Positions 18,054-27,248 of a stretch of DNA of 64,000 bases are shown here, one piece after another. The stretch is taken from contig NZ_OENE01000048.1 in the NCBI RefSeq assembly GCF_900239495.1, positions 160,027 to 224,026 on the forward strand, given 5' to 3'. Below the pieces are notes generated by a model that was given only the letters and a program-made list of their open reading frames with translations, did no database searches and had not been told where the DNA came from. Source of the stretch: Tenacibaculum finnmarkense genomovar ulcerans. Its GTDB lineage: Bacteria > Bacteroidota > Bacteroidia > Flavobacteriales > Flavobacteriaceae. How positions within the stretch are numbered: position 1 is the stretch's first letter; each line of letters starts with the position of its first letter. The translations under genes were made by a program, and so were the position numbers.

Positions 18054-19706
18054 ATGCCTAAATTTATTGCTTTCACTTCGGATATTAGTCAAATTGCTAT
18101 TCCTGAAAAATTTGATTATCCGCATAATTACACGCCACATTCTTTAGCTAAAATTGCTTCGGAAGAATTACAGGAGTATCTAAAAACTCAAACAGATTTT
18201 ACGCATAACTTCGGATTAAAAAACTTGAGAAATATAGAAACTACTAAAAAAAAGCAAAATACTACTACTTTAGGAAAAATGTTTGGGGTTTTAGTGGTTA
18301 AAAATAAACAAGGTAAACTTGGGTATTTAACGGCTTTTTCAGGGAAGATAGCGCAAAGCACACAGCACAAGCATTTTGTTCCGCCCGTTTATGATGTTTT
18401 AAAAGAAGATGGTGTTTTCTTGAAAACTGAAAAAATAAACAATCAGATTAATCAGGAAATTATCAATTTAGAAAATAGTAGCGCCTATTTAAAAATAAAA
18501 AAAGACTATTTTATTTTACTAAAATCAACTGAAAAATTACTTCAAGAAGCGCAAAAAACACTTAAACAAAGAAGATTTTTAAGAAAAACAGAAGGAAAAC
18601 AAAATAATCAACTAAATATTAATGAAGAGTTTTATCTTCGAGAATATGATGTTTATTTACAGGATAAAATTCGTCCTTTTAAAAAAAAATACAGCAATTT
18701 TCAAGAACAGATTGAGCAATTAAAACAACAGCGAAAAGAACTTTCATCATCGTCACAGCAAGAGATATTTAAGCAATATCAGTTTTTAAATGCGAATAAT
18801 GAAACGCAAAATTTAATTGCTATTTTTGAAAACTCACCACAAAATATTCCCGCAGGAGCAGGCGATTGTTGCGCACCAAAATTATTACAATATGCGTTTT
18901 TAAACCAGTTTACGCCTATTTGTATGGCGGAGTTTTGGTGGGGAAATCCGTTAGCGACATCCGTTCGAAAACATAAAAATTATTACGATGCTTGTTCCGG
19001 GAAATGCAAACCGATTTTAAAACACATGCTTCAAGGAATTTTGGTGCATCAAAATCCGTTAATTGTGCAACTTCAAAAGCAAGAAAAAACAGCAAAAACA
19101 CTAGAAATTATTTTTGAAGATCCCCATTTATTAGTTATTAATAAGCCTTCAGGATTGCTGTCTGTCGCTGGAAAAATAACGGAAGATTCGGTAAATAGCC
19201 GTATTCAAAAAAAACATCCAAATGCCCTTGTTGTGCATCGGTTAGACATGGCTACTTCTGGAATTTTATTGGTTGCAAAGAACCTTGAAGTTTATAAAAA
19301 TTTACAAGATCAGTTTGTCAACAAAACAATTAAAAAGCGTTACCTAGCGGTTTTAGATGGTGTTTTATCTGAAGAAAATGGCGAAATAAACTTACCATTA
19401 AGAGTCAATTTAGAAGACAGACCTAAGCAGTTGGTTTGTGAACTTCACGGAAAAAAAGCACTTACAAAATGGGAAATTATCAAAATAAAAAATGATAAAA
19501 CCTACGTTTATTTTTATCCAATTACAGGAAGAACACATCAATTACGTGTTCATGCAGCACACTGTTTAGGCTTAAATTCACCGATTATTGGCGATGTTTT
19601 ATATGGTGTTACCGCTAATAGATTGCATTTACATGCTCAAAAAATTAGCTTTATACATCCTGTTTTAAAAAAAATAGTAACTTTTAAAAGCCCTACACCT
19701 TTTTAA
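18054..19706 (+). CDS. large RluA-family pseudouridine synthase with N-terminal extension
   Basis: The 550-residue protein ends in a standard RluA/RluD catalytic domain: VINKPSGLLSV, the catalytic HRLDMATSGILLVAK (Asp near residue 399), RYLAVLDG and GRTHQLRVHAAH. The first ~350 residues are a family-specific extension with a long, probably coiled-coil, charged middle (about residues 120-240). It also has a Cys-rich block, GAGDCCAPKLLQYAF, CMAEFWWG and YYDACSGKC. The enzyme isomerises uridine in rRNA or tRNA; the target is unknown. It lacks the S4 domain usual in RluC/RluD. Confidence 0.85.
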   Translation: MPKFIAFTSDISQIAIPEKFDYPHNYTPHSLAKIASEELQEYLKTQTDFTHNFGLKNLRNIETTKKKQNTTTLGKMFGVLVVKNKQGKLGYLTAFSGKIAQSTQHKHFVPPVYDVLKEDGVFLKTEKINNQINQEIINLENSSAYLKIKKDYFILLKSTEKLLQEAQKTLKQRRFLRKTEGKQNNQLNINEEFYLREYDVYLQDKIRPFKKKYSNFQEQIEQLKQQRKELSSSSQQEIFKQYQFLNANNETQNLIAIFENSPQNIPAGAGDCCAPKLLQYAFLNQFTPICMAEFWWGNPLATSVRKHKNYYDACSGKCKPILKHMLQGILVHQNPLIVQLQKQEKTAKTLEIIFEDPHLLVINKPSGLLSVAGKITEDSVNSRIQKKHPNALVVHRLDMATSGILLVAKNLEVYKNLQDQFVNKTIKKRYLAVLDGVLSEENGEINLPLRVNLEDRPKQLVCELHGKKALTKWEIIKIKNDKTYVYFYPITGRTHQLRVHAAHCLGLNSPIIGDVLYGVTANRLHLHAQKISFIHPVLKKIVTFKSPTPF

Positions 19707-19716
19707 TTATTTCTTA

Positions 19717-19802
19717 GAGCCTGTTTAAAAAATAAATAAACGTCAGTTCGAGTGATTTTTTCCTTCAAGTTCCTTTTAGTTATTAAAATCACTCGAACTG
19801 AC
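19717..19802. repeat. GTCAGTTCGAGTGA inverted-repeat element
   Basis: GTCAGTTCGAGTGATTTT (19742-19759) pairs with AAAATCACTCGAACTGAC (19785-19802). It is preceded by GAGCCTGTTTAAAAA. The same end sequences recur in the larger nested element at 51553-51842. It lies between convergent genes and may also terminate them. Confidence 0.8.
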
Positions 19803-19927
19803 AATAATCATCAAAAAAAAGAAAATAAACACGGTAAATCAGCATGAGAAACTGAAATAAATTCCCTTGACCGATTCAATTTTCTATTTTTAGGCTATAA
19901 AACTTTTTTTAAAATTCTAGAAAATAA

Positions 19928-21223
19928 TTAAGCAACATATTTTGTTTTTTTCATGGTACTTAACACCACAAAAGAAGCTAAAAAGAAAACCGCTAAACAC
20001 AATACAGACCATTGCATAGAATCTGTAATAGCATATAACACACCGTAAACTGATGTTCCTAGAACGATGGCTATTTTTTCGGTAACGTCATAAAAACTAA
20101 AATAAGTAGCATGGTCTTGTGTGTCTGGCAATAACTTTGAATATGTAGAGCGTGTTAGTGTTTGTATTGCCCCTTGAACCAAGCCTAATAAACCGCCTAG
20201 TCCATAAAAATATATACCAACGTTTTCTTGTGTTTTATCTAACGAAAAGGCAAAGAAACAAACAAGCATCCAAATAATGATAGTTATTTTTAAGGCAGTA
20301 ATATTACCAAATTTACCTGAGATTCTTGAAAAAATATAAGCCCCAAAAATAGCGATTATCTGCACTAATAAGATCGTTAAAATCATATTAAAAGTAGGTA
20401 AATTCAATTCTGATGAACCAAAAATAGCCGCCATTAAAATAATGGTTTGTACACCGATACTTAAAAAGAAAAAAGAGATTAAAAAACGTTTTAATGTTGG
20501 GTAATTTAACAGTTCTTTATATACAATTTTCAATTCTCTGTAGCCTTTCCAGATATAATCGTTATCGGGCTGTTTATTGTAAATATCATCGGGTAGTTTT
20601 TTAAAGGTAATTTGTGCAAAACCAAGCCACCAAAGCCCCACCATTACAAAAGAAATACGCGATGCCATACCTGTTGTAATACCAAATAAATCAGGCTTTT
20701 GAATCAGTATTAAATTGATAATCAATAATATTACAGAACCTACATAGCCATACATAAAACCTTTAGCGCTAGCCTTATCTTGTTGTTCAGGCAAAGCTAC
20801 TTCGGGTAAATAAGCGTTGTAAAAAACCCAGCTAGCCCAAAAACCAATACTTGCTAAAATGGTGAATAAAATACCAATCCAAACGGTATCTACTCCTTTA
20901 AAAAAATACAAAGCGATTACCGATAAACCACCCATCCAACAGAAAAATTTCATGAATTTTTTCTTGCTTCCGGTATAATCGGCAATTCCTGATAAAATAG
21001 GCGAAATAAATGCCACTACTAAAAAAGAAAATGACAAGGCATAGCTATATAAACTATCGGGATGTTCCCAATCCATTCCTAAAAAACGAACGGTTTTTCC
21101 TTTGGTTACCGCACTATAATATAACGGAAAAACCGCCGTGCTTATTACTAATGAATATACCGAATTTGCCCAATCGTAAAATGCCCAGGCATTAATTAAC
21201 TTCTTATCTCCTCTTTTATACAT
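19928..21223 (-). CDS. MFS transporter of the UMF1/Atg22-like family
   Basis: The 431-residue protein has about 12 membrane helices. Its N-terminus, INAWAFYDWANSVYSLVIST, is the signature of UMF1 (Atg22-like) MFS proteins, and GLLGLVQGAIQTLTRSTYSKLLP occurs in the second half. Fungal Atg22 exports amino acids from the vacuole; bacterial substrates are not established. It follows the M48 protease gene by 66 bases, separated by a terminator hairpin. Confidence 0.85.
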   Translation of the reverse strand: MYKRGDKKLINAWAFYDWANSVYSLVISTAVFPLYYSAVTKGKTVRFLGMDWEHPDSLYSYALSFSFLVVAFISPILSGIADYTGSKKKFMKFFCWMGGLSVIALYFFKGVDTVWIGILFTILASIGFWASWVFYNAYLPEVALPEQQDKASAKGFMYGYVGSVILLIINLILIQKPDLFGITTGMASRISFVMVGLWWLGFAQITFKKLPDDIYNKQPDNDYIWKGYRELKIVYKELLNYPTLKRFLISFFFLSIGVQTIILMAAIFGSSELNLPTFNMILTILLVQIIAIFGAYIFSRISGKFGNITALKITIIIWMLVCFFAFSLDKTQENVGIYFYGLGGLLGLVQGAIQTLTRSTYSKLLPDTQDHATYFSFYDVTEKIAIVLGTSVYGVLYAITDSMQWSVLCLAVFFLASFVVLSTMKKTKYVA

Positions 21224-21242
21224 ATCTTCTTAAAATAAAAAA

Positions 21243-21266
21243 AACCGCTCATAAAAATGAACGGTT
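21243..21266 (-). terminator. hairpin between M48 protease and MFS genes
   Basis: AACCGcTCAT pairs with ATGAaCGGTT. On the minus strand the stem is followed by a run of Ts, so it likely ends or attenuates the protease transcript. Confidence 0.55.
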
Positions 21267-21289
21267 GGCAATATAAATAATTTATGCTG

Positions 21290-22099
21290 CTATTTTCTTA
21301 CTGGAACATTATATTTTGCTGCTAATTTTTTTGCTTCTGGTAAAAAAGCCCTAAGTGTTCGAATACGTGTTTGGTTTGAAGGGTGTGTACTCATAAATTC
21401 AGCAGGTGCTTTACCTTTTGATATTTGACTCATTCGTACCCAAACCTCAGCTGCTTCGCTACCATTATAGCCTGCCATTAGCATAAAAACCAATCCTAAT
21501 TTATCGGCTTCTGTTTCATGACTTCTACTAAATGGTAACATTACAAGAGTTTGACTTCCTAAACCATACGCCATATTAAAAAGTTGTGCATTTTTACTAT
21601 TTGCTGTTCCTAAAGCTACTGCTGCACCACCTAATTGTTGTATTTTTCCTGTTGACATACGCTCTTGTCCGTGTTTAGCAAAAGCATGTGCTACCTCATG
21701 CCCCATAACAGCGGCAACGCCATCTTCGTTAGCACAAACTGGTAAAATACCCGTATAAAAAACTACTTTACCTCCTGGCATACACCAAGCATTTAATGTT
21801 TTATCTTCTACTAAATTAAATTCCCATCGATATGAATTTGCTTCGGATGTCATTCCGTTGGCTCTCATAAAACGATCTACTGCTGCTGAAATCTTTTTAC
21901 CAACTCTTTTTATTTGGTTTGATTTTGTAGCGTTTGTAGATAATTTATTTTCCTGCAAAAAACCTTTATATTGTGCAAAACTTGCAGGTAATACTTGCGC
22001 ATCACTTACAAAATTAAGTCGTTTTCTTCCTGTAATTGGCACCGTACTACATTGTACTAAAAATAGGGCAACAATTCCTAAAGCTATAATTTTTTTCAT
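21290..22099 (-). CDS. M48-family zinc metalloprotease, lipoprotein
   Basis: The 269-residue protein has a lipoprotein signal (ALFLVQCSTVP, Cys at 17), the zinc motif HEVAHAFAKHG (about residues 134-144) and the third-ligand segment SHETEADKLG. Proteins like this (BepA/LoiP-type) act in periplasmic or outer-membrane protein quality control. It has no TPR domain, so it is closer to LoiP in size. It probably has its own promoter, divergent from the hydrolase gene at 22223. Confidence 0.9.
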   Translation of the reverse strand: MKKIIALGIVALFLVQCSTVPITGRKRLNFVSDAQVLPASFAQYKGFLQENKLSTNATKSNQIKRVGKKISAAVDRFMRANGMTSEANSYRWEFNLVEDKTLNAWCMPGGKVVFYTGILPVCANEDGVAAVMGHEVAHAFAKHGQERMSTGKIQQLGGAAVALGTANSKNAQLFNMAYGLGSQTLVMLPFSRSHETEADKLGLVFMLMAGYNGSEAAEVWVRMSQISKGKAPAEFMSTHPSNQTRIRTLRAFLPEAKKLAAKYNVPVRK

Positions 22100-22222
22100 T
22101 TTTAATGTTTTTAGTTGTTTTGGTCATTATATATGACACATTATAAATAATAATGTCACAAAAGTAGGAAACAATTTGTTTGTTTATCTTTACAAATTAT
22201 ATTTTTATATTAAAATAATATC

Positions 22223-23089
22223 ATGAATTTAATAAATATACACCTACTACCTCCAAGCTTAACAATTCCTAAACCTATTATTTTTTTAGCGAAATTTACG
22301 CAATTTTTTTCAACACATTTAACGGCTAAGTTTGCGGCACTTCTTTTTAGTACCCCTGTAAAATTTCCAATTCCAAAACGAGAAAAAGTAATGTTGGATA
22401 GCGCCCAAAAGAAAACAATTTTTGTAGAAAGTATTGGTAAAAATATTGAAGTTTTATCCTACGGATATTCTCAGAAAAAAGTATTATTGGTACACGGTTG
22501 GGCTGGTAGAAGTACCCAGTTATTTATGATAGCTGATAAATTACTAGAACAAGGTTATATGGTTATCTCTTTTGATGGTCCGGCACATGGAAATTCCTCA
22601 GGAAAAACCACAGCAATGCCCGAATTTATAGATACCATTACTCTTCTTGACAAGCAATTTGGTCCTTTTGAAGCCGCTGTCGGGCATTCTTTTGGTGGTA
22701 TGTGTTTATATAATAGTGTTGCTGACGGGTTTAAAATTAATAAATTAGTTACTGTTGGTGCACCTGATCGTATTTCGGAGGTATTGCTTAATTTTTCAAA
22801 AAACTTAAACGTAAAACCCCGTATTGCTATTAAAATGAAACAGTTTTTTGATAAAAAATGGCAAGTAGATATTGAACAGCATTCCGCTAGCGTAGTGGCT
22901 AAAAAAATTACCATTCCAACATTGGTTGTGCATGATACTGCCGATGGTGATGTATCTGTTAATTGTGCTGTAAATATTCGTAAAAATCTACAAAAAGGAA
23001 CGCTTTTAATGACCCAAGGATTAGGGCATACCAAAATACTACGCAATAAAAAAGTAACTACTGAAATTGTTAAATTTATTACCAATTAA
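22223..23089 (+). CDS. alpha/beta hydrolase
   Basis: The 288-residue protein has the oxyanion segment VLLVHGWAGRS, the nucleophile elbow GHSFGG (Ser near residue 155), a likely acid Asp in VVHDTADGDV and a catalytic His in GLGHTKIL. The first ~60 residues form an amphipathic/hydrophobic segment that may associate with the membrane. It is probably an esterase or lipase-like enzyme; substrate unknown. It is preceded by a very AT-rich promoter region shared with the M48 gene. Confidence 0.85.
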   Translation: MNLINIHLLPPSLTIPKPIIFLAKFTQFFSTHLTAKFAALLFSTPVKFPIPKREKVMLDSAQKKTIFVESIGKNIEVLSYGYSQKKVLLVHGWAGRSTQLFMIADKLLEQGYMVISFDGPAHGNSSGKTTAMPEFIDTITLLDKQFGPFEAAVGHSFGGMCLYNSVADGFKINKLVTVGAPDRISEVLLNFSKNLNVKPRIAIKMKQFFDKKWQVDIEQHSASVVAKKITIPTLVVHDTADGDVSVNCAVNIRKNLQKGTLLMTQGLGHTKILRNKKVTTEIVKFITN

Positions 23090-23477
23090 TTGTAAAAAAG
23101 CAAATCTGGACGCGATGCTGAAATAAATTCAGCAGGACGTTTAGCTGTTTTGAAAAACACTTTCTTTAAAATAATAGCAATACATAAACAATAATTATAC
23201 AAAACCCTAGCCCCGATTGTAGCAATTGTTTGAGCTCCTTTTTGTTTTTTCCTTTAAAAAAAATAAAAAGAGCGAGTGCGGAAAGCGGGAAATTGCTTCA
23301 AATAATTAAACTATAAAAAACAGCAAAACAATTAATTTTTAAAATTTTCTAAAAAAAATGTTAAAATAACGAGTATAATATTTTAACAGTACACTTATTA
23401 ATAATATAACCAAAAACTAAAATTACACTATTAACTGTAATTTTTAACCAAAACTATTATTAATTAAATACATTTTT
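23090..23477. other. 388-base gap with repeats upstream of the TonB receptor
   Basis: It contains the palindrome GCTGAAATAAATTCAGC (23117-23133) and RS copy 2 (23206-23302), then about 150 bases of AT-rich DNA that must hold the receptor promoter. I could not assign a clear -7/-33 pair. Confidence 0.6.
23206..23302 (+). repeat. RS element, copy 2
   Basis: It shares CCTAGCCCCGATTG, AGCAATTGTTTGAGCTC and GAGTGCGGAAAGCGGG with copy 1; only the A/T-rich centre differs. It lies downstream of the hydrolase gene and, with copy 3 inverted at 26452, brackets the TonB receptor. Confidence 0.85.
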
Positions 23478-26333
23478 ATGAAAAAAATTACACTTTTATT
23501 TTTCGCTATGTTGTGTAGTAGTCTTATTTGGGCTCAATCAAAAATTTCAGGAACTATTGTAGATAGCGCCAATCAACCGTTGCCTGGTGCAAATATTATT
23601 GAAAAAGGAACTGCTAACGGCGCTAATTCTGATTTTAACGGGGCTTTTAACTTGACCGTTCAAAATAATGCGGTTTTAGTCATTAGTTTTTCGGGGTTTG
23701 AAACCCAAGAAATTGCCTTAAAAGGTAAAAAGAATATTAAAATTATTTTAAAAGAAGGTTTAGAGTTAGACGAAGTTGTTATTACAGGTTCGCGAACGCC
23801 ATCACGAAGTAATACCACAAGTGCTTTACCTATTGATGTGGTGTCTGCTAAAGATTTACAATCTACCGGGCAGGCTACTTTTGATAAAGCTTTACAATAT
23901 AAAATTCCATCTTTTAATACGGTTCAAACACCTGTTAATGATGCAACTTCTTTATTAGATCCGTATGAAATTAGAAATATGGGACCTAGTAGAACTTTAA
24001 TTTTAATTAACGGTAAACGTAAAAATTTAAGTTCTTTATTATATACCCAAACTTCGCCAGGACGTGGTGAAACAGGTTCTGATATTTCGGGAATCCCTAC
24101 CGATGCCATTAAAACAGTACAAGTTCTTAGAGATGGCGCTTCGGCTCAGTATGGTTCTGATGCTATTGCAGGGGTTATTAATATTATTTTAAAAGATGAT
24201 GCCAAAAATGGTTCAGCAACATTAAGGTCAGGAATTACAGGGCAAGGTGATGGTGAAATGTTGGGTGTAAGCATAAATAATGGAACTACAATTGGTGATG
24301 ATAAAGGTTTTGTAAACTATACGGCTGATATTTCTAAAACAGCATTATCAAACAGACCTGGTACTGTTGATGCAGCGGGTGAATTTGCCGATTTTTACGA
24401 CCCCGATGCTCAAAATCCAATTACACTTACCGATGTTCAAAACTATTTAAAAAGACATCCTGATGCGGCTAATATTAATGGATCACCACAGTTAGCGGCT
24501 TCTAAATTTTCAATTAACGCAGGATATACACTTAGTGAAACTACCGATATTTATGCCAATGCAGCATACGTGTTTAAAAAAGTAAATTCGTTTGCAAACC
24601 ACAGAACACCTTATTGGAGAACGTTAGATAAAAAAACAGGCTATCCTTATTTGGCTGATTTTTATCCTGGAAGTCATCCGACAAATGCAGGTGGATATGA
24701 CGGTTATACCCCAACTTTTGAAGGAGATTTAAGTGATTATAATGCTACAATTGGTTTTAAAACCAAGAAAAATGATTGGAATATTGACGTAAGCTTTACC
24801 ACGGGAGGGAATTCACAAACTTATAGAGTTAGTGAATCTCATAACAGAAATATTGTCCACTCTGCTTCTACTTGGATTGATGCAAATAAAAATGGAATTG
24901 TTGATACTGGCGAAATAACCGAAGGTTCTGAATTATACAGAGCAAATAGTAAAAAGTCTTTTGATCCGGGAGGAACAGCTTTTTCTCATAAAGTAGGAAA
25001 CATTGATGTTTCAAGAATACTTTCCGATAAAGTAAGTGTTGCTTTTGGTACGGAATTTAGGTCAGAAGAATTTGAAGTAATCGCTGGTGAATTAGGTTCT
25101 TATGACGGTGGTGGTGCCGATTCATTTGCAGGAAACAGCCTTGAAAATGCCGGTAAATTTAGCCGTTACAATTTAGGAGGATACGCAAGTTTAGATTACG
25201 ATGTTAATGAAGATTTTTTACTTAGCGGAACTGCAAGAGTTGAAAACTATTCTGATTTTGGAAGTACTTTTGTATGGAAATTAAGTTCTCGTTATAAATT
25301 TTCTGATGATAAATATACCGTAAGAGGTTCGGTTTCTACAGGATTTAGAGCACCTACTTTACATCAAATTTATACACAAAAAGCACAATATAGCTTTGTA
25401 CCAGGACAAGGAATACAAGTTGGAGGTTTGGTAAATAATGTATCATCGCAAAAAGGATTATTAGGATTGCCTGATTTAACCGCCGAAGAATCTACTAATA
25501 TAACTGTTGGTATTGGAGCAAAACCTTTTAGAAATTTCTCTTTCACACTAGATTATTACAATATTAAAGTTGACGACAGAGTAATTTTAAGTACCGAAGT
25601 AAAACCACCAAACACCCCTACTTTTAGCGGATTATCAGACGTTAGTTTCTTTTTAAACGCTATTGACACTAAAACTTCTGGTTTAGATGTGGTTATTGGT
25701 TACAAAAATATTGAAGTTGCTGATGGTAAATTAGGCTTTAACTTATCGGGTAATTACACTATTGAAAACAAGCGAGTTGGCGCAGTTAAAAACCCTGCTT
25801 TTGTTACAGCATCAAATCAATCGGTAGTAAATGATACACAAGAAGCCTTATTTTTTACCTCAAGACCGCAAACAAAATGGATTTTAGGAACTACCTACGA
25901 TATCGGTAAATTCGGAATATCATTAAACAACACTTATTTTGGTAAAACAAAATTTGCACAACAAGGACTGCAAGATTTAGAAGGATTATTTACCAATCTT
26001 TCTGATATTCCTGCTGGAGCAGTTTCTGACGGAAGTTCAGATTTAAGAACCGAGTTTATTCCAAAAGTAGTAACCGATTTAGGAATTAATTTTAGCGCAA
26101 CCGACAGAATTACCATTGCTTTAAACGTAAATAATATTTTAAATGTATTACCAGAATGGAAATTTACAGAAGCAACCCCAACAGGGCAAGCAATTTTAAA
26201 CGGTGCAGCTGTTAGCAATTCGCCATCAAACTTAATTACCTTTAACCAACGTTATTCTCAAATGACTTATGATGGTTATCATTTTAGTCAATTAGGAACC
26301 ATGTTTAATTTATCTGTAAATTATCAGTTTTAA
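23478..26333 (+). CDS. TonB-dependent outer-membrane receptor
   Basis: The 951-residue protein has a signal peptide (to about WAQS), a CarboxypepD_reg-like domain (about residues 22-95: ISGTIVDSANQPLPGANI), a TonB box-like ELDEVVITGSRTP, a plug domain (VLRDGASAQYGSDAIAGVINI) and a 22-strand barrel ending in NLSVNYQF. The lack of an adjacent SusD-like gene argues against a glycan SusCD system. Siderophore, vitamin or peptide uptake are all possible. It is transcribed alone and flanked by inverted RS elements. Confidence 0.9.
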   Translation: MKKITLLFFAMLCSSLIWAQSKISGTIVDSANQPLPGANIIEKGTANGANSDFNGAFNLTVQNNAVLVISFSGFETQEIALKGKKNIKIILKEGLELDEVVITGSRTPSRSNTTSALPIDVVSAKDLQSTGQATFDKALQYKIPSFNTVQTPVNDATSLLDPYEIRNMGPSRTLILINGKRKNLSSLLYTQTSPGRGETGSDISGIPTDAIKTVQVLRDGASAQYGSDAIAGVINIILKDDAKNGSATLRSGITGQGDGEMLGVSINNGTTIGDDKGFVNYTADISKTALSNRPGTVDAAGEFADFYDPDAQNPITLTDVQNYLKRHPDAANINGSPQLAASKFSINAGYTLSETTDIYANAAYVFKKVNSFANHRTPYWRTLDKKTGYPYLADFYPGSHPTNAGGYDGYTPTFEGDLSDYNATIGFKTKKNDWNIDVSFTTGGNSQTYRVSESHNRNIVHSASTWIDANKNGIVDTGEITEGSELYRANSKKSFDPGGTAFSHKVGNIDVSRILSDKVSVAFGTEFRSEEFEVIAGELGSYDGGGADSFAGNSLENAGKFSRYNLGGYASLDYDVNEDFLLSGTARVENYSDFGSTFVWKLSSRYKFSDDKYTVRGSVSTGFRAPTLHQIYTQKAQYSFVPGQGIQVGGLVNNVSSQKGLLGLPDLTAEESTNITVGIGAKPFRNFSFTLDYYNIKVDDRVILSTEVKPPNTPTFSGLSDVSFFLNAIDTKTSGLDVVIGYKNIEVADGKLGFNLSGNYTIENKRVGAVKNPAFVTASNQSVVNDTQEALFFTSRPQTKWILGTTYDIGKFGISLNNTYFGKTKFAQQGLQDLEGLFTNLSDIPAGAVSDGSSDLRTEFIPKVVTDLGINFSATDRITIALNVNNILNVLPEWKFTEATPTGQAILNGAAVSNSPSNLITFNQRYSQMTYDGYHFSQLGTMFNLSVNYQF

Positions 26334-26396
26334 ACAATTAATATAAAAAATCAACGCAAACTATTAACTCTCATTAATCGTTTATTATTTTGATAG

Positions 26397-26425
26397 AAAG
26401 CCGAAATCGTACTGATTTCGGCTTT
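26397..26425 (+). terminator. rho-independent terminator of the TonB receptor gene
   Basis: AAAGCCGAAATC pairs with GATTTCGGCTTT (12-bp perfect stem, 5-base loop), followed by a T-rich tract. Confidence 0.8.
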
Positions 26426-26451
26426 CTTATTTTTACTTTATTTTAATTATT

Positions 26452-26555
26452 AGAAGCTATTTCCCGCTTTGCGCACTCGCTTTTTTTATTTTTTTGAAGA
26501 AAAAAAACAAAAAAGAGCTCAAACAATTGCTTCAATCGGGGCTAGGAATTTGTGC
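26452..26555 (-). repeat. RS element, copy 3 (inverted)
   Basis: On the plus strand it reads TATTTCCCGCTTTGCGCACTCGC, an A/T core, then GAGCTC, CAATTGCTTCAATCGGGG and CTAGGAATTTGTGCT. It is the inverse of copies 1, 2 and 4, with an altered outer arm (GAAGCTATTT in place of GAAGCAATTT). Confidence 0.85.
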
Positions 26556-26604
26556 TTTTTTTTTAATAATTGTACAAAAAAGATAGATTATATAATTAAA
26601 ACTT

Positions 26605-26636
26605 AGACCTCACAGGTTTTAAAAACCTGTGAGGTC
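26605..26636. repeat. perfect palindromic repeat (CTCACAGG family)
   Basis: AGACCTCACAGGTTTT faces AAAACCTGTGAGGTCT around one base, followed by TTTT. It is the most perfect member of the family also seen at 3206 and 42487, and may act as a terminator. Confidence 0.8.
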
Positions 26637-26664
26637 TTTTGCCGATATATTTTTTAAGTGAAAT

Positions 26665-26691
26665 TTGTAACAGAAAAATAAGAAATCGAAT
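26665..26691. repeat. 27-base direct repeat, copy A
   Basis: The sequence starting TTGTAACAGAAAAATAAG and ending ATCGAAT is identical at 51583-51609, 25 kb away, again in intergenic DNA next to other repeats. Confidence 0.75.
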
Positions 26692-26771
26692 TTGTCTAAG
26701 TATTTTTTTTAAACAAGGAGTTTCAACCCCTTGCCTTTCTATTTTATTTTAACATTACGTTTTTTTAGGCA

Positions 26772-26807
26772 CAAAAAAAATCCTAAGTGAAAACTCAGGA
26801 TTTTTTT
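26772..26807 (-). terminator. terminator of the ferredoxin gene
   Basis: AAAAATCCTaAGT pairs with ACTcAGGATTTTT; A/T runs on both sides make it work in either direction. Confidence 0.7.
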
Positions 26808-26826
26808 ATTTTACTAATAAAATATC

Positions 26827-27177
26827 TTATTCGTTATGCATAAAACGCTGTTTTGCTAACAACTCTTGATCTGTTTCTACGTTATCGTCATCAGGAACAC
26901 AACAATCTACTGGGCAAACTGCCGCACATTGTGGCTCTTCATGAAAACCTTTACACTCTGTACATTTATCTGCTACGATAAAATATATTTCATCAGAAAT
27001 AGGCTCTTGATCGGTATCTGCATTGGCTTTTTGTCCGCTAGGCAATACTAAATCCCCTTTTAAATCAGTACCATCTGCATATTTCCAATCATCAGCGCCT
27101 TCATAAATTGCCGTATTCGGACACTCTGGTTCACAGGCTCCACAATTTATACACTCATCTGTTATAATAATAGCCAT
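26827..27177 (-). CDS. 2[4Fe-4S] ferredoxin
   Basis: The 116-residue acidic protein has two clusters: [16 protein letters not shown] near the start, and CTECKG ... [10 protein letters not shown] after an insertion of about 35 residues. This matches the Bacteroidota/Chromatium-type ferredoxin with an extended second half. It is a low-potential electron carrier in the cytoplasm. It diverges from the acyl-CoA reductase gene across a 71-base space with back-to-back promoters, an arrangement common in flavobacteria. Confidence 0.93.
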   Translation of the reverse strand: MAIIITDECINCGACEPECPNTAIYEGADDWKYADGTDLKGDLVLPSGQKANADTDQEPISDEIYFIVADKCTECKGFHEEPQCAAVCPVDCCVPDDDNVETDQELLAKQRFMHNE

Positions 27178-27198
27178 AATTAATCTATTTCAGTTTTG

Positions 27199-27220
27199 TA
27201 ACTTTGCAGTTGCAAAAATA
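27199..27220. promoter_or_regulatory. back-to-back -7 elements of the ferredoxin and acyl-CoA reductase genes
   Basis: TAACTTTG (27199-27206, plus) and TATTTTTG (27220-27213, minus) both match TAnnTTTG. Each lies 35-45 bases from its start codon. Confidence 0.5.
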
Positions 27221-27248
27221 GTTCCAAATTAATTTAGAAACAATATAA

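Larger units (their letters stand above)
26334..26826. other. 493-base convergent gap packed with terminators and repeats
   Basis: In order it holds the receptor terminator (26397-26425), RS copy 3, a perfect CTCACAGG palindrome (26605-26636), a 27-base sequence repeated at 51583, and the ferredoxin terminator (26772-26807). No gene is visible. Confidence 0.8.

Noticed and set aside
22555..23085. 176-codon open frame on the minus strand
   Set aside because: It lies wholly inside the alpha/beta hydrolase gene, has no family features, and is a shadow of that coding sequence.
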